Translations under genes and position numbers: made by a program
Notes under the pieces: model-generated
What the model saw: only the letters and a program-made list of their open reading frames with translations
What the model was told of the DNA's origin: nothing
Database searches by the model: none
Part shown: positions 28,186-39,100 of the stretch, one piece after another
Layout: each line of letters opens with the position of its first letter
Numbering within the stretch: position 1 is the stretch's first letter
From: Gordonia namibiensis NBRC 108229
Lineage (GTDB): Bacteria; Actinomycetota; Actinomycetes; Mycobacteriales; Mycobacteriaceae
Reading direction: 5' to 3'
NCBI RefSeq assembly: GCF_000298235.1
Contig: NZ_BAHE01000020.1
Span: 1 to 64,000, forward strand
Length of the DNA: 64,000 nt

Positions 28186-29175
28186 ATGCGTGAAGCTGCC
28201 ACTCAGGCGACCAAGCCTGCGCGCGGCCGGATGGGGAACCGGCTGATCGCCGCACTCGTCGCCGTGCTGACAGTTGTGGGACTGACCGGCGTGGTCGCCG
28301 GCCAGGCCAGCGCCCGGATCGGCGGAACGCAGGTCGGCAAGCAGGAGTTCTTTGTCAACGGCTGCGGAATGCCCGATGTGAAGGTCCGCGCCTGGAAGAA
28401 GCCCGGCAACTATAAAACCGTCATCTTGCTCGACGGCATGCGCGCCCAGTACGACTACAACGGCTGGGAGATCAACACCAACGTCCAGGAGATGGTGAAG
28501 TCCGGCGTCAACGTCGTCGAGCCCATCGGTGGACCGGCCAGCTTCTACACCGACTGGGACGCACCCAGCAACTTCAACGGCCAGAAGTACCGCTACCGCT
28601 GGAACTGCGCCATCACCAAGTCGCTGGTCGGTGCCCTCGACAAGCGTGGCTTCCGCGTCGGCGCGTCGAAGCGCTACGCCATCATGGGCCTGTCGATGGG
28701 TGGTAACGCCGCCCTCGTCATCGGCGCGCAGAACCGCCAGCACTTCGACCGTGCCGGCTCGCTGTCGGGCTACAACTTCCTGAGCGCCCCGGGTATGCGC
28801 ACCGCGCTGCGTCTGGCGATGTTCGACGTCGATCCCAAGCCGTGGAACATCGACGCGATGTGGGGCCCGCCGTGGAGCATCCGCTGGTTCCAGAACGATC
28901 CCTTCTGGAACATCGGCAACATGCGCGGCATGAAGATCTTCGTGGGCTCGGGCAACGGCCTCTTCGGCAAGTACAACGCACTGCCCAACGTCTTCGACGA
29001 CCTCTTCAAGGGTTCGACGCTGGAGCTGCTGGCGTTCACCCAGTCGAAGGCCTTCGAGGCCGCCGCGTTCGTCCAGGGCGTGCCGCTCATGACGTACTAC
29101 GCCAACGGCACCCACGCCTGGGGTTACTGGCAGGACATGGTCTGGAACGCCAAGAACCGCGGTTTCTTCCGCTGA
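28186..29175 (+). CDS. Antigen 85-type mycolyltransferase (first copy)
   Basis: A 329-residue secreted alpha/beta hydrolase of the Ag85/mycolyltransferase family (PF00756). The signal peptide spans residues 1-44 (basic stretch, hydrophobic core LIAALVAVLTVVGLTGVVAG, cleavage after ASA). Mature motifs are LLDGMRAQYDYNGWEINT, FYTDW, the nucleophile elbow GLSMGG (S170) and NGTHAWGYW with catalytic His310. It transfers mycolic acids from trehalose monomycolate to arabinogalactan or to a second trehalose. It is the Rv3804c/Rv3803c-position homologue. A GAGGGAG ribosome site precedes the ATG at 28186, and a strong terminator follows the stop. Confidence 0.94.
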   Translation: MREAATQATKPARGRMGNRLIAALVAVLTVVGLTGVVAGQASARIGGTQVGKQEFFVNGCGMPDVKVRAWKKPGNYKTVILLDGMRAQYDYNGWEINTNVQEMVKSGVNVVEPIGGPASFYTDWDAPSNFNGQKYRYRWNCAITKSLVGALDKRGFRVGASKRYAIMGLSMGGNAALVIGAQNRQHFDRAGSLSGYNFLSAPGMRTALRLAMFDVDPKPWNIDAMWGPPWSIRWFQNDPFWNIGNMRGMKIFVGSGNGLFGKYNALPNVFDDLFKGSTLELLAFTQSKAFEAAAFVQGVPLMTYYANGTHAWGYWQDMVWNAKNRGFFR

Positions 29176-29206
29176 TCGGCGAGAGACCGGCCTGACACGG
29201 CCTGCA

Positions 29207-29247
29207 CGACGCCCCGTCCGGATTCCCGGACGGGGCGTCGTCGTGTT
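29207..29247 (+). terminator. Rho-independent terminator after the first mycolyltransferase
   Basis: A 15-bp perfect stem (29207-29221 with 29226-29240) closed by an ATTC tetraloop, then TCGTGTTT. It starts 32 bases after the mycolyltransferase stop and separates it from the next gene. Confidence 0.85.
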
Positions 29248-29280
29248 TCGGGAACTGCCGCCGGATGGTTGGTATCAACT

Positions 29281-29304
29281 GTCACATAAATCCCACGAGT
29301 CACA
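29281..29304. promoter_or_regulatory. Paired GTCACA repeats upstream of the second mycolyltransferase
   Basis: GTCACA occurs at 29281-29286 and again at 29299-29304, about 145 bases ahead of the second mycolyltransferase start. The hexamer is the one clustered between the amidase and SpoIID genes. The spacing differs, so I only propose a shared wall-related regulator such as MtrA. Confidence 0.25.
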
Positions 29305-29446
29305 GCGTGGCGTTCGGACACCGGGGTCGGATTGCGTGTAAGAAACTCCTGAGGCGTTTGGTATTGATGATGCAGTTGTGACTGACGGGGAATCGGTCAG
29401 AACGTGCGGACGCCGTTGTACTGGGTCGAAGGAGTTCTGGAGAGTG

Positions 29447-30943
29447 ATGCGGCGAATCAGTGGTACCCGACCGGTCGGTGCCCGAGTGGCCTGGCGAGCG
29501 GTGATGGCCGCCGTGGTGGCGATCGTGGCCGTGATGACACTTGTCGTGGGTCAGGGCCTCGCGGGCGCAGAGCCCGCGCCGGCACCAGCCCCGGCCTCGC
29601 CGGCGGCTCCTGCGCCGGCGTCCCCGGCTGCGCCCCCGGCTTCTCCGGCTGCGCCCCCGTCGTCGGCGGCCCCCTCGTCGGCGGCCCCGGCAGCCGCACC
29701 GGCGGCGGTTCCGCCGGGCAAGGTGACAAACACCTACTGGTACACCGATCGCCGAGTCGCCCTGTGGGTGTACTCGCCGTCGATGAACACCAACATCCAG
29801 GTGCAGATCCTCTTGGCGCGCGACTGGCATGCCAAGCCCAAGGAGAAGTTCCCGCAGCTGACGATGCTCGACGGTCTGCGTGCGCAGGACGATCAGAGCG
29901 GGTGGGTTCTCAACACCAAGATCGTCGACTTCTACAAGGACAAGAACGTCAACGTCATCCTGCCGATCGGTGGCGAGTCGAGCTTCTACACCGACTGGAA
30001 GGAACCCGACCGCGGCAAGAACTACAAGTGGGAGACGTTCCTGATGCGGGAACTGCCGCCCATCCTGGAGAACGACTGGCGCTCCACGGACGTCCGCGGC
30101 GTCGAAGGTCTGTCGATGGGTGGCTCGGCCGCGATGATGCTGGCCGCGCGCAACCCCGGCTTCTACAAGTTCGCCGCGTCGTTCTCCGGCATCCTGCAGT
30201 TCAGCTCGTTCGGTATGCCCCAGGCCATCCAGTTCGCCGTCCGTGACGGCGGCGGCTACGACTCGATGAAGATGTTCGGTCCGCCCACCGACCCGGCCTG
30301 GAAGGAACACGACCCGTACGTCCTGGCCGACAAGCTGCAGGGCACGAGTCTCTACGTCTCCTCCGGCAACGGCATGGTCGGCGAGCACGACAAGCCCTCC
30401 GACATCCCGCTGCTCGCGACCAACTACTCGGGCGTGGGCCTGGAGATGCTCAGCCGCGTCACATCCCAGCAGTTCGCGGTCCAGCTGAACCGCAAGGGGA
30501 TCCCGGGTCAGGCGGTCTACCGCCCGTCCGGAACGCATACCTGGCCGTACTGGGAGTTCGAGATGATGCAGGCGTGGCCGCAGGCCGCCGCGGCCCTCGG
30601 GCTCTCACGGGACGCGGTCGCCTGCCGTGTGGACGGCGCCTTCCGCAAGCTCTGGGACGCCAACAAGGGCGACCTGGGGGGTTGCCTGACCCCGGCGTAC
30701 GGCGTCCCCGGCGGCAAGGCCCAGGACTTCGCGAACGGCCGCATCTTCACCGGCCCGAAGGGTCCGAAGATCGTGACCGGTGCCATCGGCGGTGCCTACG
30801 TGGCAGCCGGAGGCCCGGGTGGGCGTCTCGGCAAGCCGGTGAGCAACGAGGAGCCGACCCGCGACGGCAAGGGCCGGGTCAACCACTTCGAGCACGGCCG
30901 GATCACCTGGACGGCCAAGGACGGCACGAAGGTCCTCAAGTGA
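29447..30943 (+). CDS. Mycolyltransferase with Pro/Ala linker and C-terminal LGFP-like region
   Basis: A secreted protein of 498 residues. The signal peptide (VMAAVVAIVAVMTLVVG core) is followed by a low-complexity Ala/Pro/Ser linker of about 50 residues. The Ag85-type catalytic domain has MLDGLRAQDDQSGWVLNT, FYTDWKEP, GLSMGG with nucleophile S223, and SGTHTWPYWEFEM with the catalytic His. The last 110 residues (GGCLTPAYGVPGGKAQDF..., GGRLGKPVSNEE) resemble LGFP repeats, which bind the cell wall, as in corynebacterial Cmt1. It should esterify wall or trehalose with mycolates while anchored. The ATG at 29447 is preceded by GAAGGAG; an upstream in-frame ATG at 29378 would bury the signal. Confidence 0.9.
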   Translation: MRRISGTRPVGARVAWRAVMAAVVAIVAVMTLVVGQGLAGAEPAPAPAPASPAAPAPASPAAPPASPAAPPSSAAPSSAAPAAAPAAVPPGKVTNTYWYTDRRVALWVYSPSMNTNIQVQILLARDWHAKPKEKFPQLTMLDGLRAQDDQSGWVLNTKIVDFYKDKNVNVILPIGGESSFYTDWKEPDRGKNYKWETFLMRELPPILENDWRSTDVRGVEGLSMGGSAAMMLAARNPGFYKFAASFSGILQFSSFGMPQAIQFAVRDGGGYDSMKMFGPPTDPAWKEHDPYVLADKLQGTSLYVSSGNGMVGEHDKPSDIPLLATNYSGVGLEMLSRVTSQQFAVQLNRKGIPGQAVYRPSGTHTWPYWEFEMMQAWPQAAAALGLSRDAVACRVDGAFRKLWDANKGDLGGCLTPAYGVPGGKAQDFANGRIFTGPKGPKIVTGAIGGAYVAAGGPGGRLGKPVSNEEPTRDGKGRVNHFEHGRITWTAKDGTKVLK

Positions 30944-31125
30944 GGCCCAACCTCGACCGCACGTGTGCGGGCGCTGAGACTTCGCTGAGGAATCGAGGTG
31001 TTCGTGCAGGTCGCGCCGGTGGGCGGGATCGTCGGGGTATGCGGGGACGGTAGCCTGACGGGGCGTGCGGTGCAGTGTCCGACTGCGCCGCGTCCGGCGG
31101 GATAGAGGTTCGACAGGAAGTGGCG

Positions 31126-31674
31126 ATGACAACGAAGTGTGCTCGGCTGGTGCTGCCCCTGGCGGGACTCGCACTCGCGCTCGGTTCGGTCTCGGCGTGC
31201 TCCGACGATTCGACGGCCAGTGCGCCGATCACCAACAACCCGGTCACCACCACGTCGCTGTACTCGGCCGCGGGATCGTCCACGCCCGCGTCGGGTTCGG
31301 CCTCGGCCGAGCCGACCGCCAAGGTCTCGGACGCGCCGTCGGGAACCACCTCGAAGCTGCCCGAGACCGAGCCCAACCCGAGCACCAAGGTCCCGGACAA
31401 CTTCCCCGGGCCCAGCGGTGCCCCGCTCGACGCCAAGGCCAAGGCCTACCTCGCGGCGCTGAAGGCCGACAACGTCACCTTCATGGGCGACAGCGACCAC
31501 TCCGTCTCGCTCACCATGGCGAAGTACGTGTGCGGCGCCAAGCAGAAGGGCACCGACCCGGGCATGGTGAAGGCCTTCGTCACCGCGTCGGTCGGGCCGG
31601 GCACCAAGACCGTCGAAGAGGCGAACACCAAGGCCGACAAGGTGATTCGCGCAGCAGAACAGCACTACTGCTGA
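31126..31674 (+). CDS. DUF732-type lipoprotein
   Basis: A 182-residue predicted lipoprotein. The ATG at 31126 with AGGAAG upstream gives a signal ending in the lipobox VSAC, so Cys is acylated. A 70-residue Ser/Thr/Pro/Ala-rich tether follows. The C-terminal 90 residues (DAKAKAYLAALKADNVTFMGD, AKYVCGAKQKG, EQHYC) look like the DUF732 helical fold with two Cys. Function is unknown. The next gene begins one base after the stop, so it is in one operon with the cutinase homologue. Confidence 0.8.
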   Translation: MTTKCARLVLPLAGLALALGSVSACSDDSTASAPITNNPVTTTSLYSAAGSSTPASGSASAEPTAKVSDAPSGTTSKLPETEPNPSTKVPDNFPGPSGAPLDAKAKAYLAALKADNVTFMGDSDHSVSLTMAKYVCGAKQKGTDPGMVKAFVTASVGPGTKTVEEANTKADKVIRAAEQHYC

Positions 31675-31675
31675 C

Positions 31676-32683
31676 GTGATGGCCAGACGCACCGCGGGCC
31701 GCGCTCGGAAGAGCCCCGTCCGGCGGTTGGGGAAGTTCTCCCTGTTCCTCCTAGCGCTCGCGGTCATCGCGATCGTGCTCATCGTGCTGCTCATCCTGGT
31801 GTGGCTGAAGCCCGGGCCGGTCCCGCCGATCGGGCCGCAGGTCCCGTCGACGCCGTCGAAGGAGCGCCCCGAGGCGCAACCCGCGGACTGTCCCGACGTG
31901 CTGACCGTGGTGATCCCGGGCACCTGGGAGTCGAGTGCGACCGACGATCCGTACTCGCCCTCGGCGAACCCGAACTCGCTGATGTTGCGGGTCTCACGCG
32001 CGTTGTCGAAGGACTTCGACTCGTCGCGGACCGAGATCTACACGGTGCCCTACACCGCACAGTTCCGGAATCCGACGAACCTCGCCGACCGTCAGGCCGA
32101 CTACAACGTCTCACGCACCCAGGGGTACAAGCGGGCCGCCGGCAAGATCATCAACACCAACAAGCGCTGCCCGCTCACCAGCTACGTGCTGATGGGCTTC
32201 AGCCAGGGGGCGGTGATCGCGGGTGATCTCGCCAGCAACATCGGCAACGGCCGGGGTGTGCTCGAAGACGGTGACCAGGATCTCGTTCTCGGGGTCGGGC
32301 TCATCGCCGACGGGCGTCGCCAGCCCGGCAAGCAGAACGACGTGGACCCGAGCCCCGACGGCGTCGGGGCGGAGATCGCACTCGGCGGCATGGGCAACAT
32401 CGTCCCCGGCATCACCATGACCGGCCCGCGCAACGGGGGATTCGGCGACCTCGAGGACCGCGTGCAGTCCATCTGTGCGCCAGGCGATCTCATCTGCGAT
32501 TCGCCGACGGTCCTCAACCCGCTCGCCGCCGTGTCGAAGCTGGCCAACGCCGCGAGCAACCCGATCCACGCGATGTATGCCACCACCAAGTACTGGGAGG
32601 CCGACGGTCGCACCGCGACCCAGTGGATGTACTCGTGGGCCAAGGACCTCATCGACGAGGCCCCCCGTCCCGCGCACGAGTGA
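31676..32683 (+). CDS. Cutinase-like envelope lipase/thioesterase (Rv3802c-like)
   Basis: A 335-residue membrane-anchored serine hydrolase of the cutinase family. One N-terminal transmembrane helix (FSLFLLALAVIAIVLIVLLILVW core) leads to a periplasmic domain with the elbow GFSQG (S176). A Cys pair and the acid/His residues near DLICDSP and NPIHAMY complete the fold. Its M. tuberculosis homologue Rv3802c is an essential phospholipase/thioesterase encoded next to fadD32-pks13 and implicated in mycolate metabolism. The start is GTG 31676 or ATG 31679, directly after the lipoprotein gene. Confidence 0.9.
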   Translation: MMARRTAGRARKSPVRRLGKFSLFLLALAVIAIVLIVLLILVWLKPGPVPPIGPQVPSTPSKERPEAQPADCPDVLTVVIPGTWESSATDDPYSPSANPNSLMLRVSRALSKDFDSSRTEIYTVPYTAQFRNPTNLADRQADYNVSRTQGYKRAAGKIINTNKRCPLTSYVLMGFSQGAVIAGDLASNIGNGRGVLEDGDQDLVLGVGLIADGRRQPGKQNDVDPSPDGVGAEIALGGMGNIVPGITMTGPRNGGFGDLEDRVQSICAPGDLICDSPTVLNPLAAVSKLANAASNPIHAMYATTKYWEADGRTATQWMYSWAKDLIDEAPRPAHE

Positions 32684-32860
32684 GCCCTCGGCGTCCCGCG
32701 GTCGACGAACTCGGTGTAACCCTGTCGCCGACACCACCGATTCGTTTTGCGGGGCCGTCACGCTGCATTAACGTGTTGGGCTGGCCCGGGCTTCGTCCGG
32801 GCGATCGACACAGGATGCCGTACGGCGTCCCCGACGGCCGGACACGAGGAGAGGACAGCG

Positions 32861-33871
32861 ATGACGCAACCCCCGAATGATGCGGGTGGCAGCTCCTCCG
32901 GTCTGCGCAAGTTCCGCTTCGGTGCGGGTGGCGAGGGCAACAAGGACGAGGGTGGCGCCCGCAAGTTCGTCAAGCTGGCCCAGACCGCCGAGGAATACGG
33001 CTACGACACCTTCGCGGTGCCCGATCACCTGGGCAACCAGGTCGGTCCGCTGGCCGCGCTCGGTGCGCTGACCCAGGCCACCACCACGATCCGCCTGGCG
33101 ACGTCGGTACTGGCCAACGGCTGGCGCCACCCGGCGCTGCTGGCCAAGGAGGCCACCACGATCGACGTGCTGAGCAAGGGGCGACTCGAGCTCGGCATCG
33201 GCGCAGGCTGGATGAAGGAAGAGTTCGACAAGGCGGGGATCGAGTTCGAGTCCCCTGGCGTCCGCATCCGCCGGCTCGACGAGGCGCTGACCATCCTCGA
33301 CGGTCTGATGCGCGGCGAGACCGTGGACTTCGACGGCGAGTTCTACAAGATCAACGGCCTCGAGGGCAGCCCGCGACCCCGTCAGGGACCGCGCCCGCCG
33401 ATCGCGGTCGGCGGTGGCGGGCCCAAGATGCTGGCTCTCGCCGCCAAGCACGCCGACATCATCTCCGTCGCCCCGGGCACCACGCCCGACGGCAAGATGA
33501 AGCTGTCGGACATGACCATCGAGAAGACAGCCGAACGCGTCGACCGCATCCGCCAGGCCGCGGGTGATCGTTTCGACGAGATCGAACTGAACTGGACCAT
33601 CGCCGTCATCGTCATCACCGACGATCGCGTGGCAACCGCCGAGATGGCGCTGAAGGCCCTCGAACAGGGCTACCCGCCGAACATCGCGCACGACACCGAG
33701 TTCACCGTCGACGACGTGCTGTCCTCGCCGTACATCGCGATCGGCAGCTTCGAGGAGATCGCGGATCAGATCCGCGAGGTCCGCCGCCGGACGACCATGT
33801 CCTACGTCGGGGTCTTCCCCACCCAGATGGACGCCTTTGCGCCCGTGCTGGCCCAGTTGAAGGGGGAGTAG
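32861..33871 (+). CDS. LLM-class F420/flavin-dependent oxidoreductase
   Basis: A 336-residue TIM-barrel luciferase-like monooxygenase (PF00296). KFRFGAGG, the AEEYGYDTFAVPDHLG segment, RLATSVLANGWRHPALLAKEATTIDVLSKGRLELGIGAGW and PPIAVGGGGPKML are typical of the F420-dependent subgroup. Cofactor F420 is expected in this lineage. The substrate is unknown. The ATG at 32861 follows GAGGAGAGG; an in-frame extension to 32747 lacks family features. It sits between the cutinase and fadD32 genes, a place where no LLM gene is essential for mycolate synthesis. Confidence 0.85.
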   Translation: MTQPPNDAGGSSSGLRKFRFGAGGEGNKDEGGARKFVKLAQTAEEYGYDTFAVPDHLGNQVGPLAALGALTQATTTIRLATSVLANGWRHPALLAKEATTIDVLSKGRLELGIGAGWMKEEFDKAGIEFESPGVRIRRLDEALTILDGLMRGETVDFDGEFYKINGLEGSPRPRQGPRPPIAVGGGGPKMLALAAKHADIISVAPGTTPDGKMKLSDMTIEKTAERVDRIRQAAGDRFDEIELNWTIAVIVITDDRVATAEMALKALEQGYPPNIAHDTEFTVDDVLSSPYIAIGSFEEIADQIREVRRRTTMSYVGVFPTQMDAFAPVLAQLKGE

Positions 33872-34131
33872 GATGGCCGTCTGTCTCGCGAGTGAACCGC
33901 GAGGTGGTGGGTCGTTGAACCGAAGGTGTGCGCCGGATGACCGACGTACGCTCTTTCAAAGCTGACCATGACGATCACAAGCTTTTCGTTGTGTAACTGG
34001 ACGTGCGCTACCGTATCCCGCGGTCGGCACAGGACGTGGATGGCAGAAGCGCCGGGTGTTGTCGCCGAAGGACGTCACCGGGGAACTGCACTCGCGTGGG
34101 GGAGTCCACGAGGGGGCCACAGGAGTAATGA

Positions 34132-36036
34132 ATGCTGAAGACTGAACTCGAAGACTTTCTCGATGAGACCGGAAACATCTCTTTCACCGAGGAAGCGACG
34201 CTTGTCGACTATGTCGAGCAGAACGTACGTGAGCAGGCCGACACGCTGGCGTACCGTTTCATCGACTACAGCCGCGAGCGCGACGGCGAAGCCCAGGACC
34301 TGACCTGGGCGCAGTTCGGCAAGCGCCTGCGCGCTGTCGCCGCACGCCTGCAGCAGGTGACCAAGCCCGGTGATCGTGTCGCGATCCTCGCGCCGCAGTC
34401 TCTCGAGTACGTGATCGGCTTCTTCTCCGCGCTGTACGCCAGCAACGTCGCGGTGCCGCTGTTCTCGCCCGACGAGCCCGGCCACACCGATCGTCTGCAC
34501 GCCGTCCTCGACGACTGCAAGCCGACCGCGATCCTCACCTCCACCAAGTCCGCCGAGGCGGTCCGCGACTTCTTCGCGCCGCTGCCGGCCAAGGAGCGCC
34601 CGCGCGTCATCGCCGTCGACGCGGTGCCCGATTCGGTGGGTTCGAGCTGGGTCGCCCCGGTCGCGGGCAAGGACCACAACAAGGACACCGTCGCGTACCT
34701 GCAGTACACGTCCGGTTCGACCCGCGTCCCCGCGGGCGTGGAGATCACCTACCAGGCGGTCGCCGCGAACGTCCTGCAGATCTCCGACACCATCCAGATC
34801 GACCGCAATGCGCGCGGCGTCACCTGGCTGCCGATGTTCCATGACATGGGCCTGCTGACCGTGATCCTGCCGGCGCTCGGCGGTCGTTACATCACGATCA
34901 TGAGCCCGCAGGCGTTCGTCCGCCGGCCCGGCCGCTGGATCAAGGAACTCGCCGCGGCCGCCGACGGCGCGGAGACCTACGCCGCGGCCCCGAACTTCGC
35001 CTTCGAGCACGCCGCCGCGCGCGGCCTGCCCAAGGAGGGCGAGGAACTCGACCTGTCGAACGTCATCGGCCTGATCAACGGCTCGGAGCCGGTCACGGTC
35101 AGCTCGATGAAGAAGTTCAACGAGGCCTTCGCGCCCTACGGCCTGCCGAAGACGGCCATCAAGCCCTGCTACGGTATGGCCGAGGCCACCCTGTTCGTCT
35201 CCGCGACCCAGCGTGAGAACGAGGCCAAGGTCATCTACGTCGACCGCGATGATCTCAACGCCGGCAAGCTGACCGTCGTCGAGGAGGGCACGCCGAACTC
35301 GGTGGCCCAGGTGTCCTGCGGCCAGGTCGCGGTGAGCCAGTGGGCGGTCATCGTCGACCCGGAGACGGCCTCCGAGCGGCCCGACGGTCACGTCGGCGAG
35401 ATCTGGCTGCACGGTCTCAACATCGGCGCCGGCTACTGGAACAAGCCGGCCGAGACCGAGGAGACCTTCCACAACAAGCTCGTCGCCCCGCTCCCGGAGG
35501 GCAGCCACTCCGAGGGTGCCCCGGCCGACGGCCTGTGGATGCGTACCGGCGACTACGGCGTCTGGCTCGACGGCGAGCTCTACATCACCGGTCGCGTCAA
35601 GGACCTGGTGATCGTCGACGGACGCAACCACTACCCGCAGGACCTCGAGTACAGCGCCCAGGAGGCCAGCACCGCGTTGCGTCCGGGCTTCGTCGCCGCC
35701 TTCTCGGTGCCGGCGAACCAGCTGCCCGCCGTGGTCTTCGAGTTCGCCGGCAGCGGTCTGACCCCCGATCCCGACGACGCCTCCGAGCAGCTGGTCATCG
35801 TGGCCGAGCGCGGCCCGGGTCGCAAGGCCGACCCGCAGGAGGTCGCCGACACCGTGCGTGCCGCCATCGCGCAGCGCCACGGCGTCATGGCTCGCGACGT
35901 CCTGCTGGTTCCCGCCGGTTCGATCCCGCGTACCTCGTCGGGCAAGATCGCCCGCCGGGCCACCCGTGCCGCCTACATCGACGGCAGCCTGCGCGGCGGC
36001 TACAAGCAGACGGCGTTCCCGGACGCGGCGGAATAG
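34132..36036 (+). CDS. fadD32: Fatty-acyl-AMP ligase FadD32
   Basis: A 634-residue FAAL that activates the long meromycolate chain as acyl-adenylate and loads it on Pks13. The ATP-binding motif [15 protein letters not shown] landmarks such as [26 protein letters not shown], and the C-terminal [23 protein letters not shown] and [10 protein letters not shown] are all present. Length and position agree with Rv3801c. A 260-base noncoding stretch precedes it and should contain the promoter for the fadD32-pks13-accD4 operon. pks13 starts 99 bases downstream. Confidence 0.96.
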   Translation: MLKTELEDFLDETGNISFTEEATLVDYVEQNVREQADTLAYRFIDYSRERDGEAQDLTWAQFGKRLRAVAARLQQVTKPGDRVAILAPQSLEYVIGFFSALYASNVAVPLFSPDEPGHTDRLHAVLDDCKPTAILTSTKSAEAVRDFFAPLPAKERPRVIAVDAVPDSVGSSWVAPVAGKDHNKDTVAYLQYTSGSTRVPAGVEITYQAVAANVLQISDTIQIDRNARGVTWLPMFHDMGLLTVILPALGGRYITIMSPQAFVRRPGRWIKELAAAADGAETYAAAPNFAFEHAAARGLPKEGEELDLSNVIGLINGSEPVTVSSMKKFNEAFAPYGLPKTAIKPCYGMAEATLFVSATQRENEAKVIYVDRDDLNAGKLTVVEEGTPNSVAQVSCGQVAVSQWAVIVDPETASERPDGHVGEIWLHGLNIGAGYWNKPAETEETFHNKLVAPLPEGSHSEGAPADGLWMRTGDYGVWLDGELYITGRVKDLVIVDGRNHYPQDLEYSAQEASTALRPGFVAAFSVPANQLPAVVFEFAGSGLTPDPDDASEQLVIVAERGPGRKADPQEVADTVRAAIAQRHGVMARDVLLVPAGSIPRTSSGKIARRATRAAYIDGSLRGGYKQTAFPDAAE

Positions 36037-36135
36037 CGCGTCCGCACCCGTTCACGGCCGCGGTGTCGGTGATCGTCAGCAACAGTCACCCGGCACCCGG
36101 TTTCGGGTGTCGACGAGAGCAGTAGTCTGGAAGCG

Positions 36136-39100
36136 ATGTCTGAACTGAATACCGACGAGGCCCGCGGCACCGATCTGCCCGACGCCTCGTCCCTCGAGAC
36201 CCCCGGTTCGGTAGACGGAGCAACCGCCGACGCGACCGACGCCACGTCGAACGGTGAGGCCACCCCCGGCGAGACCGCCGGTGACCTCACCGTCGACGAA
36301 CTGCGGGACTGGCTGCGGGAATGGGTGTCGCAGGCGACGGCCGTGCCGGTCGCCCAGATCGACGTCGACCGCCCGATGGAAGAACTCGGACTCTCCTCGC
36401 GCGATGCCGTGGCGCTCGCCGCCGACGTCGAGGACAAGACCGGGGTCATCCTGACCGCGACCGTGGTCTACAACCACCCGACGATCTCGTCGCTGGCGCA
36501 GCGCATCATCGACGGCGACCCCGACGAAGGCCTCGCCGACACCGTCGACACCTTCTGGCAGCGTGAGCGCAGCGCCGACGACGACATCGCGATCGTCGGC
36601 CTGTCGACGCGTTTCCCCAAGTCCGGCACCACCCCGGAGTCGACCTGGGAGGCGCTCGTCGGCGGCGTCGACGGCATCTCCGACCTGCCCGAGGGCCGGT
36701 GGACCGAGTTCACCTCCGACCCGCGTTTCGCCGAGATCCTCGAGTCGTCGAACATCAAGGGCGGCTACCTCGACGACGTGCGCTCGTTCGACGCCGACTT
36801 CTTCCAGATGAGCCCGCGCGAGGTCGAGATGGTCGACCCGCAGCAGCGGCTCGCGCTGGAACTCACCTGGGAGGCGCTCGAGCACGCCCACATCCCGCCG
36901 AGCGACCTCAAGGGTGCGCCGGTCGGTGTGTTCATCGGTACGTCGACCAACGACTACCAGCTGCTCGCGACCCTCGGGCTCGGTGAGGGCGCCGAGGACA
37001 CCGCGGCCTACGCGCTGACCGGTACCTCGACGGCCATCGTCGCCAACCGCGTCTCCTACTTCTACGACTTCCGCGGACCGTCGATCGCCATCGACACCGC
37101 ATGCTCGTCGTCGCTGGTCGCGATCCACCAGGCGGTCCGCAGCCTGCGCACCGGCGAATCCGACGTCGCCCTCGCCGGTGGCGTCAACATGCTGATCACC
37201 CCCGCCGCGACCCTCGGCTTCGACCGGATCGGCGCGCAGGCCAAGGACGGCCACATCAAGGCCTTCTCCGCCGACGCCGACGGCATGATCCGCGCCGAGG
37301 GCGGCGGTCTCGTCGTGCTCAAGCGCATGGCCGACGCCCGCCGCGACGGCGACGACGTGCTCGCGGTCATCGCCGGGTCGGCGGTCAACTCCGACGGTCG
37401 TTCCAACGGTCTGCCCGCCCCGAACCCCGAGGCCCAGGTCGAGGTGCTGCGTTCGGCGTACACCGACGCGGCGATCGACCCGCGCACCGTCGACTACGTC
37501 GAGGCACATGGCACCGGCACCATCCTCGGCGACCCGATCGAGGCCGACGCCCTCGGGCGCGTCGTCGGGCGCGGCCGCACCCCCGACAAGCCGATGCTGC
37601 TCGGTTCGGTGAAGACCAACTACGGACACATGGAATCCGCTGCGGGTGCGGGTGCGATCGCCAAGGTCGTCCTCGCGCTGAAGAACGGCGTCATCCCGGC
37701 GTCGCGCAACTACAGCGGCCCCAACCCGTACATCCAGTTCGACGCGACCAACCTGAAGGTCATCCCGGAGGCCACCGAGTGGCCCCGCTACTCGGGCCAC
37801 GCCGTCGCCGGCATCTCCGGCTTCGGCTTCGGCGGCACCAACGCTCACGTGGTGGTCCGCGAGGTCCTGCCGAGCGACCTGAAGCCGGAGACGGTCGCGG
37901 TCGACGCCGGGGCGTCGGAGCTCCCCGCCACCGGATCGCTGCCCGGCGAACCGGATCTCGACGACGAGGACGAGTTCCTGACCGAGGCCGAGCGGGCCGT
38001 CCTGGCCGCGCAGGCCAAGAATGTCGAGCCGGTGGTCGCCGAGACCGCGGCCGACCCGGCCGAGGGTTTCGCGCCGTGTGCCGTCGAGGGTTCGGTCGTC
38101 CCGCTGGTGATCTCCGGCTTCCTGCCGTCGCGTCGACGCAAGACCGCCGCGGACCTGCTCGAGTGGCTCGAATCCGACGAGGGCCGGGCCACCCCGCTCG
38201 CCGACATCGGACGCGCGCTCGCACACCGCAACCACGGCCGTTCGCGTGCCGTGGTGATGGCCCGCACCCATGAGGACGCCATCACCGGCGTCCGCGCGGT
38301 CGCCGACGGCAAGGGCAACCCCCTTGTGTACTCGTCGGATTCGCCGGATGCGGCGTCGGCCGTGTGGCTGCTGTCGGGCTTCGGTTCGCAGCATCGCAAG
38401 ATGGCCAAGCAGCTCTACACCGAGAACCCGATCTTCGCGAAGTACGTCGACCGCGTCGACGCGCTCATCCAGAACGAGCTGGGTTACTCGATCGCCGAGA
38501 TGTTCCTCGACGACGAGCAGACCTACGGCATCGAGACCAGCCAGGTCGGCATCTACACCATCCAGGTCGCACTCGCCGACACCCTGCGCCACCACGGCGC
38601 GGAACCCGGTGTGCTGGTGCCGCATTCGATGGGTGAGGCCTCGGCGTCCTACATCAGCGGCGGCCTGTCGCTGGAGGACGCGACACGCGTCATCTGCCAG
38701 CGTTCGCGCCTGATGGGCGAGGGCGAGTCGATGCTGCAGGGCGACGACATCCGCCTGATGGCGTTGGTCGAGTACAGCGCCGAGGACATCAACGACGTCC
38801 TCGTCGACTACCCCGACCTCGAGATCTGCGTCTACGCGGCCCCGACGCACACCGTCATCGGTGGGCCGGAGGCGCAGGTCGACGCGATCGTCGCGCGAGC
38901 CGAGGCCGAGGGCAAGCTCGGCCGCAAGCTGCAGACCAAGGGCGCGAGCCACACCTCGCAGATGGACCCGATCCTCGGTGAACTCGCCTACGAGCTCACC
39001 GGCATCGAGCCGCGGCGTCTCACCACCGGGTTCTACAGCTCGGTCGACCGCGAGGTGTTCTATCGCGCGGGGCACGAGCCGGTCCACACCATCGACTACT

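Noticed and set aside
25694..28255. An 853-codon minus-strand frame across aftB and the intergenic region
   Set aside because: Antisense to aftB with low-complexity Arg/His/Asp translation and no recognisable domain.
29565..29710. Low-complexity GC-rich repeats
   Set aside because: They code for the Ala/Pro/Ser spacer of the second mycolyltransferase and do not form a mobile or regulatory repeat.
33976..33993. CACAA-N8-TTGTG before fadD32 as a possible CRP/GlxR site
   Set aside because: The arms face the wrong way (the consensus is TGTGA-N6-TCACA) and the spacing is off, so it does not fit the family site.
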